Below the pieces are notes generated by a model. It was not told the DNA's origin. It worked only from the letters and a program-made list of their open reading frames with translations, and did no database searches. From Lathyrus oleraceus (lineage: Eukaryota; Streptophyta; Magnoliopsida; Fabales; Fabaceae), in NCBI RefSeq assembly GCF_024323335.1, contig NC_066581.1, positions 231,648,539 through 231,712,538 of the forward strand: a stretch of 64,000 nucleotides of DNA, read 5' to 3'. A program made the position numbers and the translations under genes. Shown here piece by piece: positions 24,465-35,029 of the stretch (positions are counted from its first letter, which is position 1; every line of letters starts with the position of its first letter).

Positions 24465-24570
24465 TGGCATGTGTGTGTATGCGTTGTGTGCGCGCATGTT
24501 CGTGTGTGCGTGTATTTTTTTTGTATGTGCATATGTGTATGTGAGAGCGTACATGCATGCGTGTGTGATT
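24465..24570. repeat. GT-rich low-complexity tract
   Basis: An irregular run of TGTGTGTATGCG-type sequence, about 105 bp; the frame through it is an artefact of composition. Confidence 0.7.
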
Positions 24571-25480
24571 AGCCATATAGCTTTACAAGAAAACCCTTAT
24601 GCTTTTACAATACTTATTCACTCGGACACGCATCAGGGCAAATTTTCATACTTCAAGACTTGTCAGATACTTCAATCTTATAGGCACTTGCTTGAAATTT
24701 ACTTGAAGATGAGACTTGAGTTATATTTCATTTAGTTGTCATCATCAGAAGATTAAACTTATCAAACCCTATTTGGCCTGCTTGCATCTTTAACCGCTTT
24801 ATGATTGACTTTAGTTGTTATCTTCAAAGACTAGTTATCGTCATCAAAAGCATGTTCATCTTAAAGAGAGCTTCCTTTATTAATAACCTGCAAAACATGG
24901 TTCCACAATATGGCATAACCTAATTAACTAAATAAGCTTATTAAATAGCTTAGACATTTTCTATTAAAAAAAAATTAGGTCGAGTCTTGGCTTGTGTAGG
25001 CTAGGTTGTAGGTCTTTGTTAGTTGGCCTGACATATTCTCACTCCTAACTGCAATATAGAATGAGAAAATGTTCGCGCAAATTTCTTTTGTCTTTTCAGG
25101 TGGTTGTGATTTTTTTAATCAAAATAGTAAATTTAATTAATCGATTGTGAATTTCTTCTCCTGTTCATAATTAGGACCAAAATAAAGAAGACATGATAAA
25201 AAAATAAAATGTTAAATATGTTTGTGATCCTTCTAAATATTTCAAATTTTCTTTTTAGTCCCTCAAAATATTTTCTTCAAAGAATAGTCCTCTTAAAAGT
25301 TTGCATCAACACTTTTGGCCTCTCCTGCAATTTACTGATGGTTTTTACATCCTAGCAACAGAATTAACAACGGTTTTAGTATCATAGATCAAAAGTGTGG
25401 ATGCAAAATTTTAGAAGGACCATTGTTTGAGGGATATATTTTAAGAAACTAAAAACTAAATTTAAGATATTTAGAAATAA

Positions 25481-26660
25481 GGGGTGTTCATGGTTCATGA
25501 ACTGCACTGAATCAACTCACATTTATAGTTCAGTTCAATTTATAATAACAATTTCAATAAAAATACAGTTAACTGTTAAAATGGTTTCATTTCAGTTTAA
25601 AACTAATTTATAACCCGTTTGTGTTTATAAACTAGTTTATAATCAATTTACAATTATAAACCAAATTTATAATTTGAACTCTTTTAAAATCAATTTTTTT
25701 TAATTTTATTTTATTTTCTGAAAAAAAAAAAGGAATACATTTTTTAAAATGTTTGGCAAAAAAATAATTTAAAAAAATGTTTTAATTTTAATTTTTCTAG
25801 AAAAAAATTCAGAATAATTTTTTGGGGGAAAAATAAAAAATTTAGAATAAAAATTATGTTTTTTTTCAATATAAAAAGTTTCAGAATAATTTTCTTTTAA
25901 ATTTGGAGAAAAATTTTTACTCTAAATTTAAAAAAAAAACTTTTCCAGAACTTCTTTATTTCAAAATAATATTTCTTTATTTCAAATTAAATTATATTTT
26001 TTTAATGAATAAAAAAAAATTATTTTCAAAAAAAAAATTATTAGTATTTTTTATTTTATGGAATACAAAACATTTTTTTTTCGGATTCTTTTTCTAAAAA
26101 AACTATACTACCTATGTCTCATAAAAAGTGTCTTTCATGTCTCAAAATAAATGTCTCTTTAAAATACCAATATAATATTTATTATTATTTTTCACTACTA
26201 TATCCTTATTTATTAACTCTCATTTTTTTCAACAACTCCACTACCTATAATAATTAAGGATATTTTAATAAATGATATTAATTTTATTATTAAAATCAAA
26301 ATATTTAATCATTTTCTTAAGAACCACGCAGAGCTCAAATAATACATTTATTATAAGACGAGGGAGTACTTTTTTTATAAATTTACTTTTAATTTTCAAT
26401 AAAATCTTTTTTATTTTTCATAATTACAAATATTTTTTTATTTTCACTCTCATTAGTTCTTCTTTTTATAAAAAAAACTTGCTTATATAATTAAAATAGT
26501 TTATAAAAAAAATTTGGTTATGAACCGATTTTAAACTGAATTAGAATTGTTTGATATAAATGGTTCAGTTGATTAATCATTCAAGTGATTCAGTTATTTT
26601 ATGGTACAATGCAATTCAGTTTAGTAATATAGTTTGATTAATCATATTTTTGCACACCCC
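25481..26660. mobile_element. hAT-like non-autonomous element inside the foldback
   Basis: Begins GGGGTGTTCATGG and ends TTTTTGCACACCCC, inverted termini of a type common in plant hAT elements. 1,180 bp, with a very AT-rich interior of repeated 'tttcagaataatttt' phrases. A clear 8-bp target duplication was not found. Confidence 0.55.
26108..26366. mobile_element. Stowaway-type MITE
   Basis: 259 bp flanked by TA dinucleotides; left end CTACCTATGTCTCATAA, right end TTATAAGACGAGGGAG. These match the CTCCCTCCGTCTCATAA ends of plant Stowaway (Tc1/mariner) MITEs. Nested in the hAT-like element. Confidence 0.75.
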
Positions 26661-26834
26661 TAATTAAAAGGATCACAAATATATTTAATCCAAAAATAAA
26701 TACATTCGTCAATTTTAAACAAGTCTTTTTCATATAAATTTAATTTTCACAATTTTTAATCTACTTATAAGTTAACCACTTAAATTCGAATTTAAGAAGA
26801 ACAATAGAGGACACCTCTACCTTTTTCATATTTT

Positions 26835-27475
26835 CCATACTCCCGTGATTCCAAAAACTTCCACCATTTAAGATCCATTAAAAACAACCCAACAATACAC
26901 ATAATGCATAATCCTATAAAGAATTAATAATAATGCATGTTAGGCATAAAACAATCCATTCACAATTGCTAAAGTCAAATACATAAAATAAATAAATAAT
27001 TTCAGGAGCTTTCAATTGTTTAAGTAGGATCTAAAATTTGCGTGCAATTCAAAATTGGCATGTAAAAATATGAGGTAAACTATATTTAGATTGATGGAAA
27101 ATAACATAGTAGAATGAAATAATATAAATTTATATTTTATTATTTTAATTAATTAAAAATAGATAGAATGAAGAGAAATATGATGGAATGCATTTCATTC
27201 CATCACTTTTTATATCTTCTGGTTTTGGAGAAATGATAACATTACTCTATTCCATAATAAAATACTCAAACAATAGAATAATATATTTATTTCACTTTTG
27301 TTTTGTTCCACTCCATTCGTTACGTTAATTCTAGCATATCCAAACATAGTCTAAAATTTCATGTTTTAGCTCCAAAAGGCTAATTTGCTTTGAAACAACA
27401 TTTTCTTCTGAATGAAAAGAATACCAAACAAAACAAGAAGGTGACATGTAATCCATGATCAGGCTTCAGTGACTT
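26835..27475. repeat. Duplicated unique segment, copy A
   Basis: Matches 36978-37345 for most of its length in the same orientation: 'ccatactc' at the start, 'ttcaggagctttca', 'aaaatttgc', then 'ggtgacatgtaatcc' at the end. The match is interrupted by a MITE-like insert at 27076-27352 that copy B lacks. Neither copy has a convincing coding frame. Confidence 0.75.
27076..27352. mobile_element. MITE-like insertion in copy A
   Basis: About 277 bp. Left edge TAAACTATATTTAGATTGATGG, right edge inverted TTAGACTATGTTTGGATATGC. Interior pairs 'gatggaatgcatttcattccatc'. Absent from paralogous copy B, which shows the approximate empty site. Confidence 0.6.
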
Positions 27476-27479
27476 TAAA

Positions 27480-28860
27480 CAAATCAATGTAGAAAAGATA
27501 AATTCAATTTTGAGGCATAATAAATTTTCCAGTGTATTTTAAAATGATGCTTGTTGTAGGGAGCTATCAGTTTAGGACATATGATTCTTCAGTGTGAGAA
27601 GTTCAGAAGTGACAAATAAGTTTGAATGTACTAGGCAAATATTGTAAATGTTGTAGGTTTGTTGTTTCTTGGTCTCATTTGTGGCTTGTGGGTCCATCGG
27701 TTGTGAAAAATTGTGTTGTAAGGAGATATCAGTTTAGGATATTTGATTTCTCAGTTGTCCCATATATTGCTAAATTACTATAATTTCTTTCGAATAAACT
27801 TATATAGTCTTCTCTTTTTCTGATTCATATTCCCATTGTGATCATTTTCTTTCGTTTGTTTTAAAATTGTGAGAACACATTTTACTCTATTATTCCTTCA
27901 GGAAATGTTGGAAAGAAGAAGACACAAATGCCATATCATATGCACACAAATATGATCTCGCCATTGTTTTGTAAGCCATCATTGAGACAGAGAACAATTA
28001 ACACCTCTCACAACCACCTAATTTCTAAACTCATGTCCACATCCAACTCAGGAGTGCCTATTAGATGCTTGATTACCAACAACTGCTAAATCCAGCTGAA
28101 AACTCGACAGGAAGTTTCAGAACAACAAGCAGGTGAAAATATCTTAAATCATACATCTCAGACACTTAAATATGCGTTCAGAACTCCAACCAATAATAAA
28201 ATAGACATGAGCTCCATTACAATTTTCACCAAAGAAATGGAAATGGATATTTGGTGTTTTCACCCAGAACACCAAAGAAATGGAAATGGAAATGGATATT
28301 ATGTTAAGATGCAACAAGTTTATTCCTGCAATACCTTAAAAAATTACTGAGTATGTCTGTTAACTTAGATTGCTCTATTAGTTTTAGTGGTTTTTAACGT
28401 TGTAATTCATTTTCTAGTCTATTGCATGTCTTAATAGACGGGCTCATTGTCAAACACCAATGCCATTGATTTTCATAATAGTACACCTGCAGAAAGTGAG
28501 AAAACAATAAAAGCATCCAAAATGGCATAGTTTGTAATGAATTTGATTGTGTTTAAGAACATGATTCAACTTTTAACTACAAAGCATTTTAATGTTTATG
28601 TTTAAGATATTAACTTCTAATATTGTACGTGTAAAGTTTTATGCCATCGACTCGTCAGCATGGCACAAACGACGGTGAAGTTAACTCTGATAACAGCGGA
28701 GACGAAACAGCAACGAATTGTACAATCTTAGTGGCGAGACGGCGACAGCAAACACGATGGTGGCAGTGAGAGGAGATGGCGACGGCGGCGAGAAGAAAAA
28801 TGGAACGGAGAGAGGAGACGGCTTGAGAAAACCGTGTGGATCAAAGCAATGGGCATAAGA
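27480..28860. other. Intergenic, no gene seen
   Basis: AT-rich. The phrase 'ggagctatcagtttagga' at 27560 recurs with changes at 27721. No coding frame or RNA gene recognised. Confidence 0.5.
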
Positions 28861-28951
28861 GCAAGAATATAATGACAGTACCAACCACCCGAAGAACAAT
28901 GCAACGCCGTTCCAGATGTAAACTTTTGAGCTTTTAAGACCTGCGGGATCC
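28861..28951 (-). pseudogene. Exon fragment resembling a TLC-domain membrane protein
   Basis: Minus-strand codons give DPAGLKSSKVYIWNGVALFF then GWLV, a hydrophobic segment reminding me of the third-helix region of plant TLC (TRAM/LAG1/CLN8) proteins. Beyond it the frame runs into low-complexity P/S text without family similarity. Only about 25 residues are convincing. The upstream edge is the exact start of copia-derived sequence, so the fragment may have been joined to a retroelement. Other membrane protein families remain possible. Confidence 0.35.
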
Positions 28952-29258
28952 AAGAAGCTTGGAATGATTGATATACATTTCAGCTTGAGGGGAGATGTTA
29001 ATTGTGATAGAATGGCTTAGCAGTATAGGAAGTTAGTAAGTTGTTCCTAACTGTCATAACTTCTTTGTAACCACATTGTAATGGTTGTACTTAACTCTAG
29101 GAAATTAGTTATAACGGTTACTTGCTAACTAAGCAATCTAGAACCTAACTTGTTCTATATGAAAATGTATCACACATGGTAAGTTTCAGATGTGGAATAA
29201 ACTCATCTTTCATTCTTCTTTCTCTCCATTAATAAAGCTCTAAAGTTATGTTTTCACA
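28952..29258 (+). mobile_element. 3' end of a Ty1/copia element (last codons, PPT, LTR)
   Basis: Starts with the last codons of a copia polyprotein (KKLGMIDIH, compare KLGMIDIYAPT at the end of the complete copia at 29.9 kb), then a polypurine tract (TTGAGGGGAGA) and a ~263-bp LTR, TGTTAATTGTG...TTTTCACA (28996-29258). The body and the other LTR are absent. Confidence 0.65.
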
Positions 29259-29261
29259 CGA

Positions 29262-29698
29262 TCTAAACAATGGAACTATATTTCATTCCATCTCATACCA
29301 CTCCATTCCATCTCATACCTTCAATCCAAACATAACCTAAGACCTAGTACATGTGATGGCCCAATTATTAGGTCCAATTCACACAAGTCTAGCTTCTAGA
29401 AGGTTATAAAAGCTGAGAATAAAAATTAGTTAGGATATTCTTTGAATTATGTTTGGGTTTTTTAAAACGAACTAAGCCGAATAGAACAGTGGAATGGAGT
29501 AGAATAAAACGGAATGAAATAAAGATTTCATTTCATTGTTTAGATTTTAGATATTTTATTATGGAATGGAACAAAATGTCTATTTCACCCATATCAGAGG
29601 TGAATAAATATGAAGGTAGACAAATGATGAAATAGGAATGGATTGATGGAATGTATTTCATCATGTTCCGTTTTATTTAATCCTCTTTTTATCAATCT
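29262..29698. repeat. MITE-like flanks around copia insertions
   Basis: Two stretches with 'cattccatctcatacc' and 'ggaatggaacaaaatg' text and partial ends 'ccaaacataacc' / 'ttatgtttggg', similar to the insert at 27076-27352. The second stretch continues beyond the complete copia at 34622-34680, so that copia inserted inside it. Exact ends unclear. Confidence 0.4.
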
Positions 29699-29866
29699 TA
29701 TTAGAAAAAATTGGTAAAAGCTGTTATTTTTTATTCATCAGCCTTAGCTGGTTTATACAGTGAAGATACAATAATTACAATTTATTTTATCCTTAATTGA
29801 GAATAAAGAAAAATAAAGGTAGTATTAAAGACAATAATAAAATCGGAAATAATATATTTTCCAACA
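29699..29866 (-). repeat. 3' LTR of the complete copia
   Basis: 168 bp. On the minus strand TGTTGGAAAATATA...CTAATA (TG...TA ends). Left edge fixed by the target duplication AATCT. Confidence 0.92.
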
Positions 29867-29877
29867 CCCCCCCTCAA
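29867..29877 (-). other. Polypurine tract of the complete copia
   Basis: On the minus strand TTGAGGGGGGG, directly before the 3' LTR; it contains the polyprotein stop codon (TGA, 29874-29876). Confidence 0.85.
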
Positions 29878-32800
29878 GTTGGTGCATAGATATCTATCAT
29901 GCCCAACTTGTCTATCAAATACTCAAAAGTAGGCCTTGCCAAGCTTTTGGTCAGGATATCCGCAGTTTGTTGACTTGAAGTCACGAAGGGTAGACATATG
30001 ATTCCCGCATCTAACTTCTCCTTTATGAAGTGTCGATCAATCTCGATATGCTTGGTTCTGTCATGTTGAACTGGATTATGAGCTATGCTAATAGCAGCTT
30101 TACTGTCAGAGTACAATTTCAATGGAAGCTCAATTTTCATCTTAAGTTCTTCTAGGACTCTAAGGATCCATAATCCTTCACAAATACCTTGAGACATAGC
30201 TCTAAACTCGGCCTCTGCACTACTCCTTGCTACAACTCCTTGTTTCTTGCTCCTCCATGTCACAAGATTACCCCAAACATAGGTACAATATCCAGATGTT
30301 GATCTTCTATCTGTGACTGAACCTGCCCAATCGGCATCGGTGAAGATAGACACATTTTTTTCACTAGTCTTCTTAAAAAATAATCCTTTTGCAGGATTTC
30401 CCTTCAAATATCTCAGTATCCTATATACTGCCTCAAGATGTTCCTCGAAAGGAGAATGCATAAACTGACTCACTACACTAACTGAGAAAGCAATATCAGG
30501 TCGGGTGTGTGACAAATAAATCAATTTCCCAACCAATCTCTGATATCTCCCAGTATCAACAGAAACATTACCTTCTCCCCAAAGTTTAGTATTAGGATCC
30601 ATAGGGGTATCTGCAGGACGACATCCACTCATTCCTGTTTCTTTCAACAAGTCTATAATGTATTTCTGCTGTGAAACCACAATACCATTTTTTGATCGAG
30701 CAACCTCCATACCTAGAAAATATCTCATGAATCCCAGATCCTTGATTTCAAAGTCTACTGCCAATTTCTCTTTTACTCTTGTCATTTCCACTGTATCGTC
30801 TCCAGTAAGGACAATATCATCAACATAAACAATCAGGACAGCAACTTTCCCATCGTGGGAGAATTTTGTGAACAAGGTGTGGTCAGCCTGTCCTTGGATG
30901 TACCCTTGTTTCTTCATGGACTGAGTGAATTTTTCAAACCAAGCTCTAGGGGACTGCTTTAATCCATACAAAGACTTATTTAGTTTGCACACATTTGATC
31001 CAAATTTGTTTTCAAAGCCAGGAGGAATGTCCATATATATTTCTTCTTCTAGATCGCCATTAAGAAAGGCATTCTTAACATCTAACTGTTGCAAAGGCCA
31101 ATCCAGGTTAGCAGCAAGAGACAAAAGAATTCTGACAGTGTTCAATTTTGCAACAGGAGCAAATGTCTCTGAGTAATCTATACCATAGGTCTGAGTAAAG
31201 CCTTTAGCCACCAAGCGAGCCTTGTACCTTTCAATTGACCCATCTGAATTATACTTCACAGTAAACACCCATTTGCATCCAACTGTCTTCTTGCCATCTG
31301 GTAGTGGCGTAACACTCCAAGTTTTGTTCTTTTCTAGAGCTTTCATCTCCTCAAGTACAGCTTCCCTCCACTTTGGAATTTCTAAAGCAACCTGTACACT
31401 TTTTGGAATTTCTACACTAGACAATTTTGAAGTGATGGCAGACATAGATGAAGACAAATTTGAATATGATATAAAATTGGACATGGGATGTTTAGTGCAA
31501 GATCTGACAGGTTTTCTAATGGCAACAGGATCATCTATATCAGGATACAAAATACGACTCTCAGAAACAGAGATAGACTTACCTTTTCTTTTGTTAGGAA
31601 ATTGATCATTCCCCGGTTCAGATTCCTGGCAGTGTTGAGATGTGGACTTGTCCTTTCCTTTATGGTGCTTTTTCACAAAAACCTTTCCTTTCCAAGTCCC
31701 GTTTCCTAATTCAAATTTGTTTTGTTGAAGTGACTCATTATTTTGTGGCATTTCAATTAGATCATCATTATCATCGTTTTCAGGATTCTCATTATTTTCT
31801 ACAAGAGAAAATGTAGGCTCGGATTCACAAGGTTCCTTACTCATGACAGTAGTAGGATCAGATAAAGAATCGCGGCCATTTTCTATTTGTGCAGGTGTAA
31901 AAAACTTAGAATTTTGTGATATTGGTAAAGATAAGTTATTTAAAAAACTCATGTCCTCAATTTGAAACGAGTCTTCGTTTATCTCCCCCCCTTGAAGATG
32001 AGTGTCATCAAAAAAAGGTTTATTTTCAAAGAATGTAACATCCATAGTGACAAACATTTTCTTATTTTTTGGATCAAAACATTTATATCCTTTTTGGGTT
32101 GGGGAGTATCCAACAAAGACACATTTTATAGCACGTGGCTCAAGTTTTCCAACATTTTTATGTTCATGAACAAAGGTTGTGCAACCAAAGATTTTTAAAG
32201 TCAAATCAGTTAAAACACGAGTATTAGGAAAACATTCTTTGAAGACGTTAATAGGAGTTTGAAAATTGAGAACTTTGGAGGGCATTCTGTTAATTAAATA
32301 CGCAGCTGTTAAAACAGCTTCGCCCCACAAATAATTTGGTACTTTATTTGAAAAAAGTAGAGCTCTAGCAACCTCTAGTAAATGTCTATTTTTCCTTTCG
32401 GCCACTCCATTTTGTTGAGGAGTATTAGGACATGAACTTTGATGAACAATCCCATTTTTTAGAAAAAAATCACCCAGGATAGTGTTAAAATATTCTTTGC
32501 CATTATCACTTCTAAAGATTTGGATATTTGTTTGAAATTGGTTCTGCACCATTAAAACAAAATTCTTTACAACCTGACAAACATCTGATTTTCCCTTTAA
32601 CAAGTACACCCAACATACTCTTGTATGGTCGTCTATAAATGTGATAAACCATTTTTTGAGAGAGAGTGTACTTGTACGGTTAGGGCCCCAAACATCACTG
32701 TGTATAATAGAAAAAGGCTTTGATGGTTTATAAGGTTGTATTGAAAACTGGGAACGATGATGCTTTGCAAATTCACATGCTTCACATTTAAACGAAGAAA

Positions 32801-34238
32801 AATTTTTATTGTGAAATATCTTAGGAAACAAGTGTTTTAAGTAACGAAAACTAGGATGACCTAATCTTAAATGCCATACCATAATGTTGTCATCTTTATT
32901 ATTCAAAACGGAAAAAGACTCAAAGCAGGAACTTATTGTTTTTGAAGGTAGTTGTGATGCAGATCCAATTTCAAGGTAGTAGAGTCCTCCACTCTCCTTA
33001 GCACTGCCAATCATCTTCCCCGAGTTCAAATCCTGAAAGACACAGTGAGATCGGAAAAAATTAGTTTGACAATTTATATCTTGGGCTAATTTACTCACGG
33101 ATATTAAATTACAAGATAAATTTGGAACATGAAGGACATTTTTAAGAGTTAACATTTGAGACAACACAACTGACCCTTTACCTGCAATGGCTGAAAAACA
33201 GCCATCTGCAATTTTTATTTTTTGATTACCTGCACATGGACTATATGAAGAGAACAAAGTAGATTCACCTGTCATGTGATCGGAGGCTCCTGAATCTACT
33301 ATCCAAGTATGACTGGGACTGACACTAAGAAATGCAGAATTACCTTTTGTTGCTATAGAGCAAGAAGGGGTTGGAGACTCAAGGAGTTTGTACAGTCTGT
33401 CTAGTTGCTCCGTAGTGAATGGAAACTGAGACGGAAGAGATTGCTGCCCTTGATCAGAATTACTAGCCTGAAATGCACGACCACTTTTCTTCTTCCAGTT
33501 AGGAGGTTTGCCTTTGAGCTTCCAACAAGTTTCACGTGTATGCCATTCGCGCTTGCAGTGATCACACCAAGGAACTTTGTCTGACCTTCTTCCCTCGTCA
33601 AGGTTCCTAGTAGCCAGAGCTGAGTCTTCAGATTCAGAATTTCGTTGTGTCTTACCCATCATAATTCCTTGTCGTGCCTCTTCCCTTCTTATTTCTGCAA
33701 AAATTTCACGAAGAGTTGGCAATGGTACTTTTCCTAAAATTCTACCTCTTACCTCATCAAGGTCTTTATTGAGCCCAACGAGAAACATGAATACACGATC
33801 ATTTTCTTGCCTCTTGAGAAACAAAACACTGTCTTCTGTACACCTCCACTTGTCATCATAACAGAGATCTAACTCTTGCCACAGTGTTAACAGTTTATTG
33901 TAATAAGCAGTTACACTCCTGTCACCTTGTTTCACATGCCATAACTTTGATTTTAAACCAAAAATTTGAGAGAAGTTTTGAATATCAGAGTATGTTTCCT
34001 TAACAGCTTCCCAAACATCCTTTGCAGAAGGTAAAAACATGTAGGGCTTACCTATTCCAGTTTCCATAGAGCTTACCAGCCACGCAATAATCAAGGAGTT
34101 TTCCGACTTCCATTGTTTGTAACGAGGGTCTCCTGTTGTCGGTTCAGCTACTGCTCCGGTTAAGAAATCAATTTTTCCTTTGCTATCCAATACCAATCGA
34201 ACGGTTTGAGCCCATTCATTGTAGTTATTCCCATTCAT
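29874..34238 (-). CDS. Copia Gag-Pol polyprotein
   Basis: One uninterrupted frame; the open stretch reaches 34373 (1,499 codons), but that end is a GTG only two codons after a stop, and the first ATG is at 34238 (codon 46). In 1,499-codon numbering: gag domain ~40-240; one zinc knuckle ~268 (CDHCKREWHTRETC, with Trp where Gly is usual before the His); protease DSGA ~359; HHCC pre-integrase ~490-540; integrase Asp/Asp/Glu at ~559 (HSDVWGP), ~621 (RSDNGKEY) and ~657 (PQQNGVAERKN); RT from ~1013 with catalytic YVDD at ~1186; RNase H from ~1348 (ADWAGS) to the end. No stop or frameshift. Starting at codon 46 would still keep nearly all of gag. The original ATG may have mutated to GTG, or a non-ATG start may be used. 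Confidence 0.93.
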   Translation of the reverse strand: MNGNNYNEWAQTVRLVLDSKGKIDFLTGAVAEPTTGDPRYKQWKSENSLIIAWLVSSMETGIGKPYMFLPSAKDVWEAVKETYSDIQNFSQIFGLKSKLWHVKQGDRSVTAYYNKLLTLWQELDLCYDDKWRCTEDSVLFLKRQENDRVFMFLVGLNKDLDEVRGRILGKVPLPTLREIFAEIRREEARQGIMMGKTQRNSESEDSALATRNLDEGRRSDKVPWCDHCKREWHTRETCWKLKGKPPNWKKKSGRAFQASNSDQGQQSLPSQFPFTTEQLDRLYKLLESPTPSCSIATKGNSAFLSVSPSHTWIVDSGASDHMTGESTLFSSYSPCAGNQKIKIADGCFSAIAGKGSVVLSQMLTLKNVLHVPNLSCNLISVSKLAQDINCQTNFFRSHCVFQDLNSGKMIGSAKESGGLYYLEIGSASQLPSKTISSCFESFSVLNNKDDNIMVWHLRLGHPSFRYLKHLFPKIFHNKNFSSFKCEACEFAKHHRSQFSIQPYKPSKPFSIIHSDVWGPNRTSTLSLKKWFITFIDDHTRVCWVYLLKGKSDVCQVVKNFVLMVQNQFQTNIQIFRSDNGKEYFNTILGDFFLKNGIVHQSSCPNTPQQNGVAERKNRHLLEVARALLFSNKVPNYLWGEAVLTAAYLINRMPSKVLNFQTPINVFKECFPNTRVLTDLTLKIFGCTTFVHEHKNVGKLEPRAIKCVFVGYSPTQKGYKCFDPKNKKMFVTMDVTFFENKPFFDDTHLQGGEINEDSFQIEDMSFLNNLSLPISQNSKFFTPAQIENGRDSLSDPTTVMSKEPCESEPTFSLVENNENPENDDNDDLIEMPQNNESLQQNKFELGNGTWKGKVFVKKHHKGKDKSTSQHCQESEPGNDQFPNKRKGKSISVSESRILYPDIDDPVAIRKPVRSCTKHPMSNFISYSNLSSSMSAITSKLSSVEIPKSVQVALEIPKWREAVLEEMKALEKNKTWSVTPLPDGKKTVGCKWVFTVKYNSDGSIERYKARLVAKGFTQTYGIDYSETFAPVAKLNTVRILLSLAANLDWPLQQLDVKNAFLNGDLEEEIYMDIPPGFENKFGSNVCKLNKSLYGLKQSPRAWFEKFTQSMKKQGYIQGQADHTLFTKFSHDGKVAVLIVYVDDIVLTGDDTVEMTRVKEKLAVDFEIKDLGFMRYFLGMEVARSKNGIVVSQQKYIIDLLKETGMSGCRPADTPMDPNTKLWGEGNVSVDTGRYQRLVGKLIYLSHTRPDIAFSVSVVSQFMHSPFEEHLEAVYRILRYLKGNPAKGLFFKKTSEKNVSIFTDADWAGSVTDRRSTSGYCTYVWGNLVTWRSKKQGVVARSSAEAEFRAMSQGICEGLWILRVLEELKMKIELPLKLYSDSKAAISIAHNPVQHDRTKHIEIDRHFIKEKLDAGIICLPFVTSSQQTADILTKSLARPTFEYLIDKLGMIDIYAPT

Positions 34239-34433
34239 TTTAGGGATATTGACCTTGAGGGAGTATGAGGAACCCTCTCGATCATTACCGCCTATGTTGG
34301 AATAACCGTCACCAAAAACAATGTTGTTCCTGTTTCCATTGTTGCCGTCATTACTGTCACTGTTTATGACCACCTTGGGTCAAAAAATACGTACAGGGAA
34401 ATTTTAAACTTTTACGGTAACCCCTAACCCAGT

Positions 34434-34446
34434 GCTCTTGATACCA
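34434..34446 (-). other. Primer binding site of the complete copia
   Basis: TGGTATCAAGAGC on the minus strand, abutting the 5' LTR edge at 34447; a one-base-longer variant of the usual initiator-Met site. Confidence 0.85.
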
Positions 34447-34616
34447 TATTAGAAAAAAAATTGGTAAAAGCTGTTATTTTTTATTCATCAGCCTTAGCTG
34501 GTTTATATAGTGAAGATACAATAATTACAATTTATTTTATCCTTAATTGAGAATAAAGAAAAATAAAGGTAGTATTAAAGACAATAATAAAATCGGAAAT
34601 AATATATTTTCCAACA
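34447..34616 (-). repeat. 5' LTR of the complete copia
   Basis: 170 bp, near-identical to the 3' LTR; target duplication AATCT follows at 34617-34621. Confidence 0.92.
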
Positions 34617-35029
34617 AATCTAAACAATGAAATAACTTAATTTATTTCATCTCATCACATTCCACCAATCTAATTATAGCCTTGGCAGACTTTATGTTAT
34701 AAGAGTGGAGAAAAATTGAGATTCATTCATAAAATTGATTAGAGTCAAAGTTGAGATTCATTCATAAAATTTATTAGAGTCAATCAGCTAGGAGGAAAAT
34801 TATATATGGTTTAGGAGCCTAGCTCTGGTTTAGAAGTTCATAGAACTCACATTTTGTTTTTCTGCATTTTCCACCATTAAAAAGAGTTTCAGTTCATTCA
34901 CTTGCACTCAATAGTACACAATTGTTATCTGAGTTTTTTGGTTTCTATCATTAGTGGGACCATACTTGTTCTCAGGACTACAAAACTGTATTAGGATAAC
35001 TCCAAAATAATGCTCACCGCAATGTCTGT

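Larger units (their letters stand above)
25212..26688. mobile_element. Small foldback element, split by two nested insertions
   Basis: Terminal text TTAAATATGTTTGTGATCC at 25212 returns inverted at 26670-26688. The left arm (25212-25320) is matched inverted by 25395-25480, around a ~75-bp loop. Without the inserted 25481-26660 the element is about 297 bp. No coding capacity. Confidence 0.65.
29699..34616 (-). mobile_element. Complete Ty1/copia retrotransposon, minus strand
   Basis: 4,918 bp, LTRs of 168 bp (29699-29866) and 170 bp (34447-34616), with identical 5-bp target duplications AATCT at 29694-29698 and 34617-34621. The LTRs differ by one substitution and two bases in an A run, so insertion is recent. 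Primer site at 34434-34446, polypurine tract at 29867-29877, and a single long frame between them. All enzymatic domains are open, making this the most nearly functional mobile element in the window; its start codon is questionable (see the coding entry). Short LTRs and ~4.9 kb size fit Ale/Ivana-like copias; I cannot fix the lineage. Confidence 0.95.

Noticed and set aside
24469..24735. Cys/Val/Tyr-rich 88-codon frame
   Set aside because: Direct translation of a GT-rich low-complexity tract.
30925..33861. Several plus-strand frames of 66-127 codons
   Set aside because: Shadows of the complete copia polyprotein on the opposite strand.
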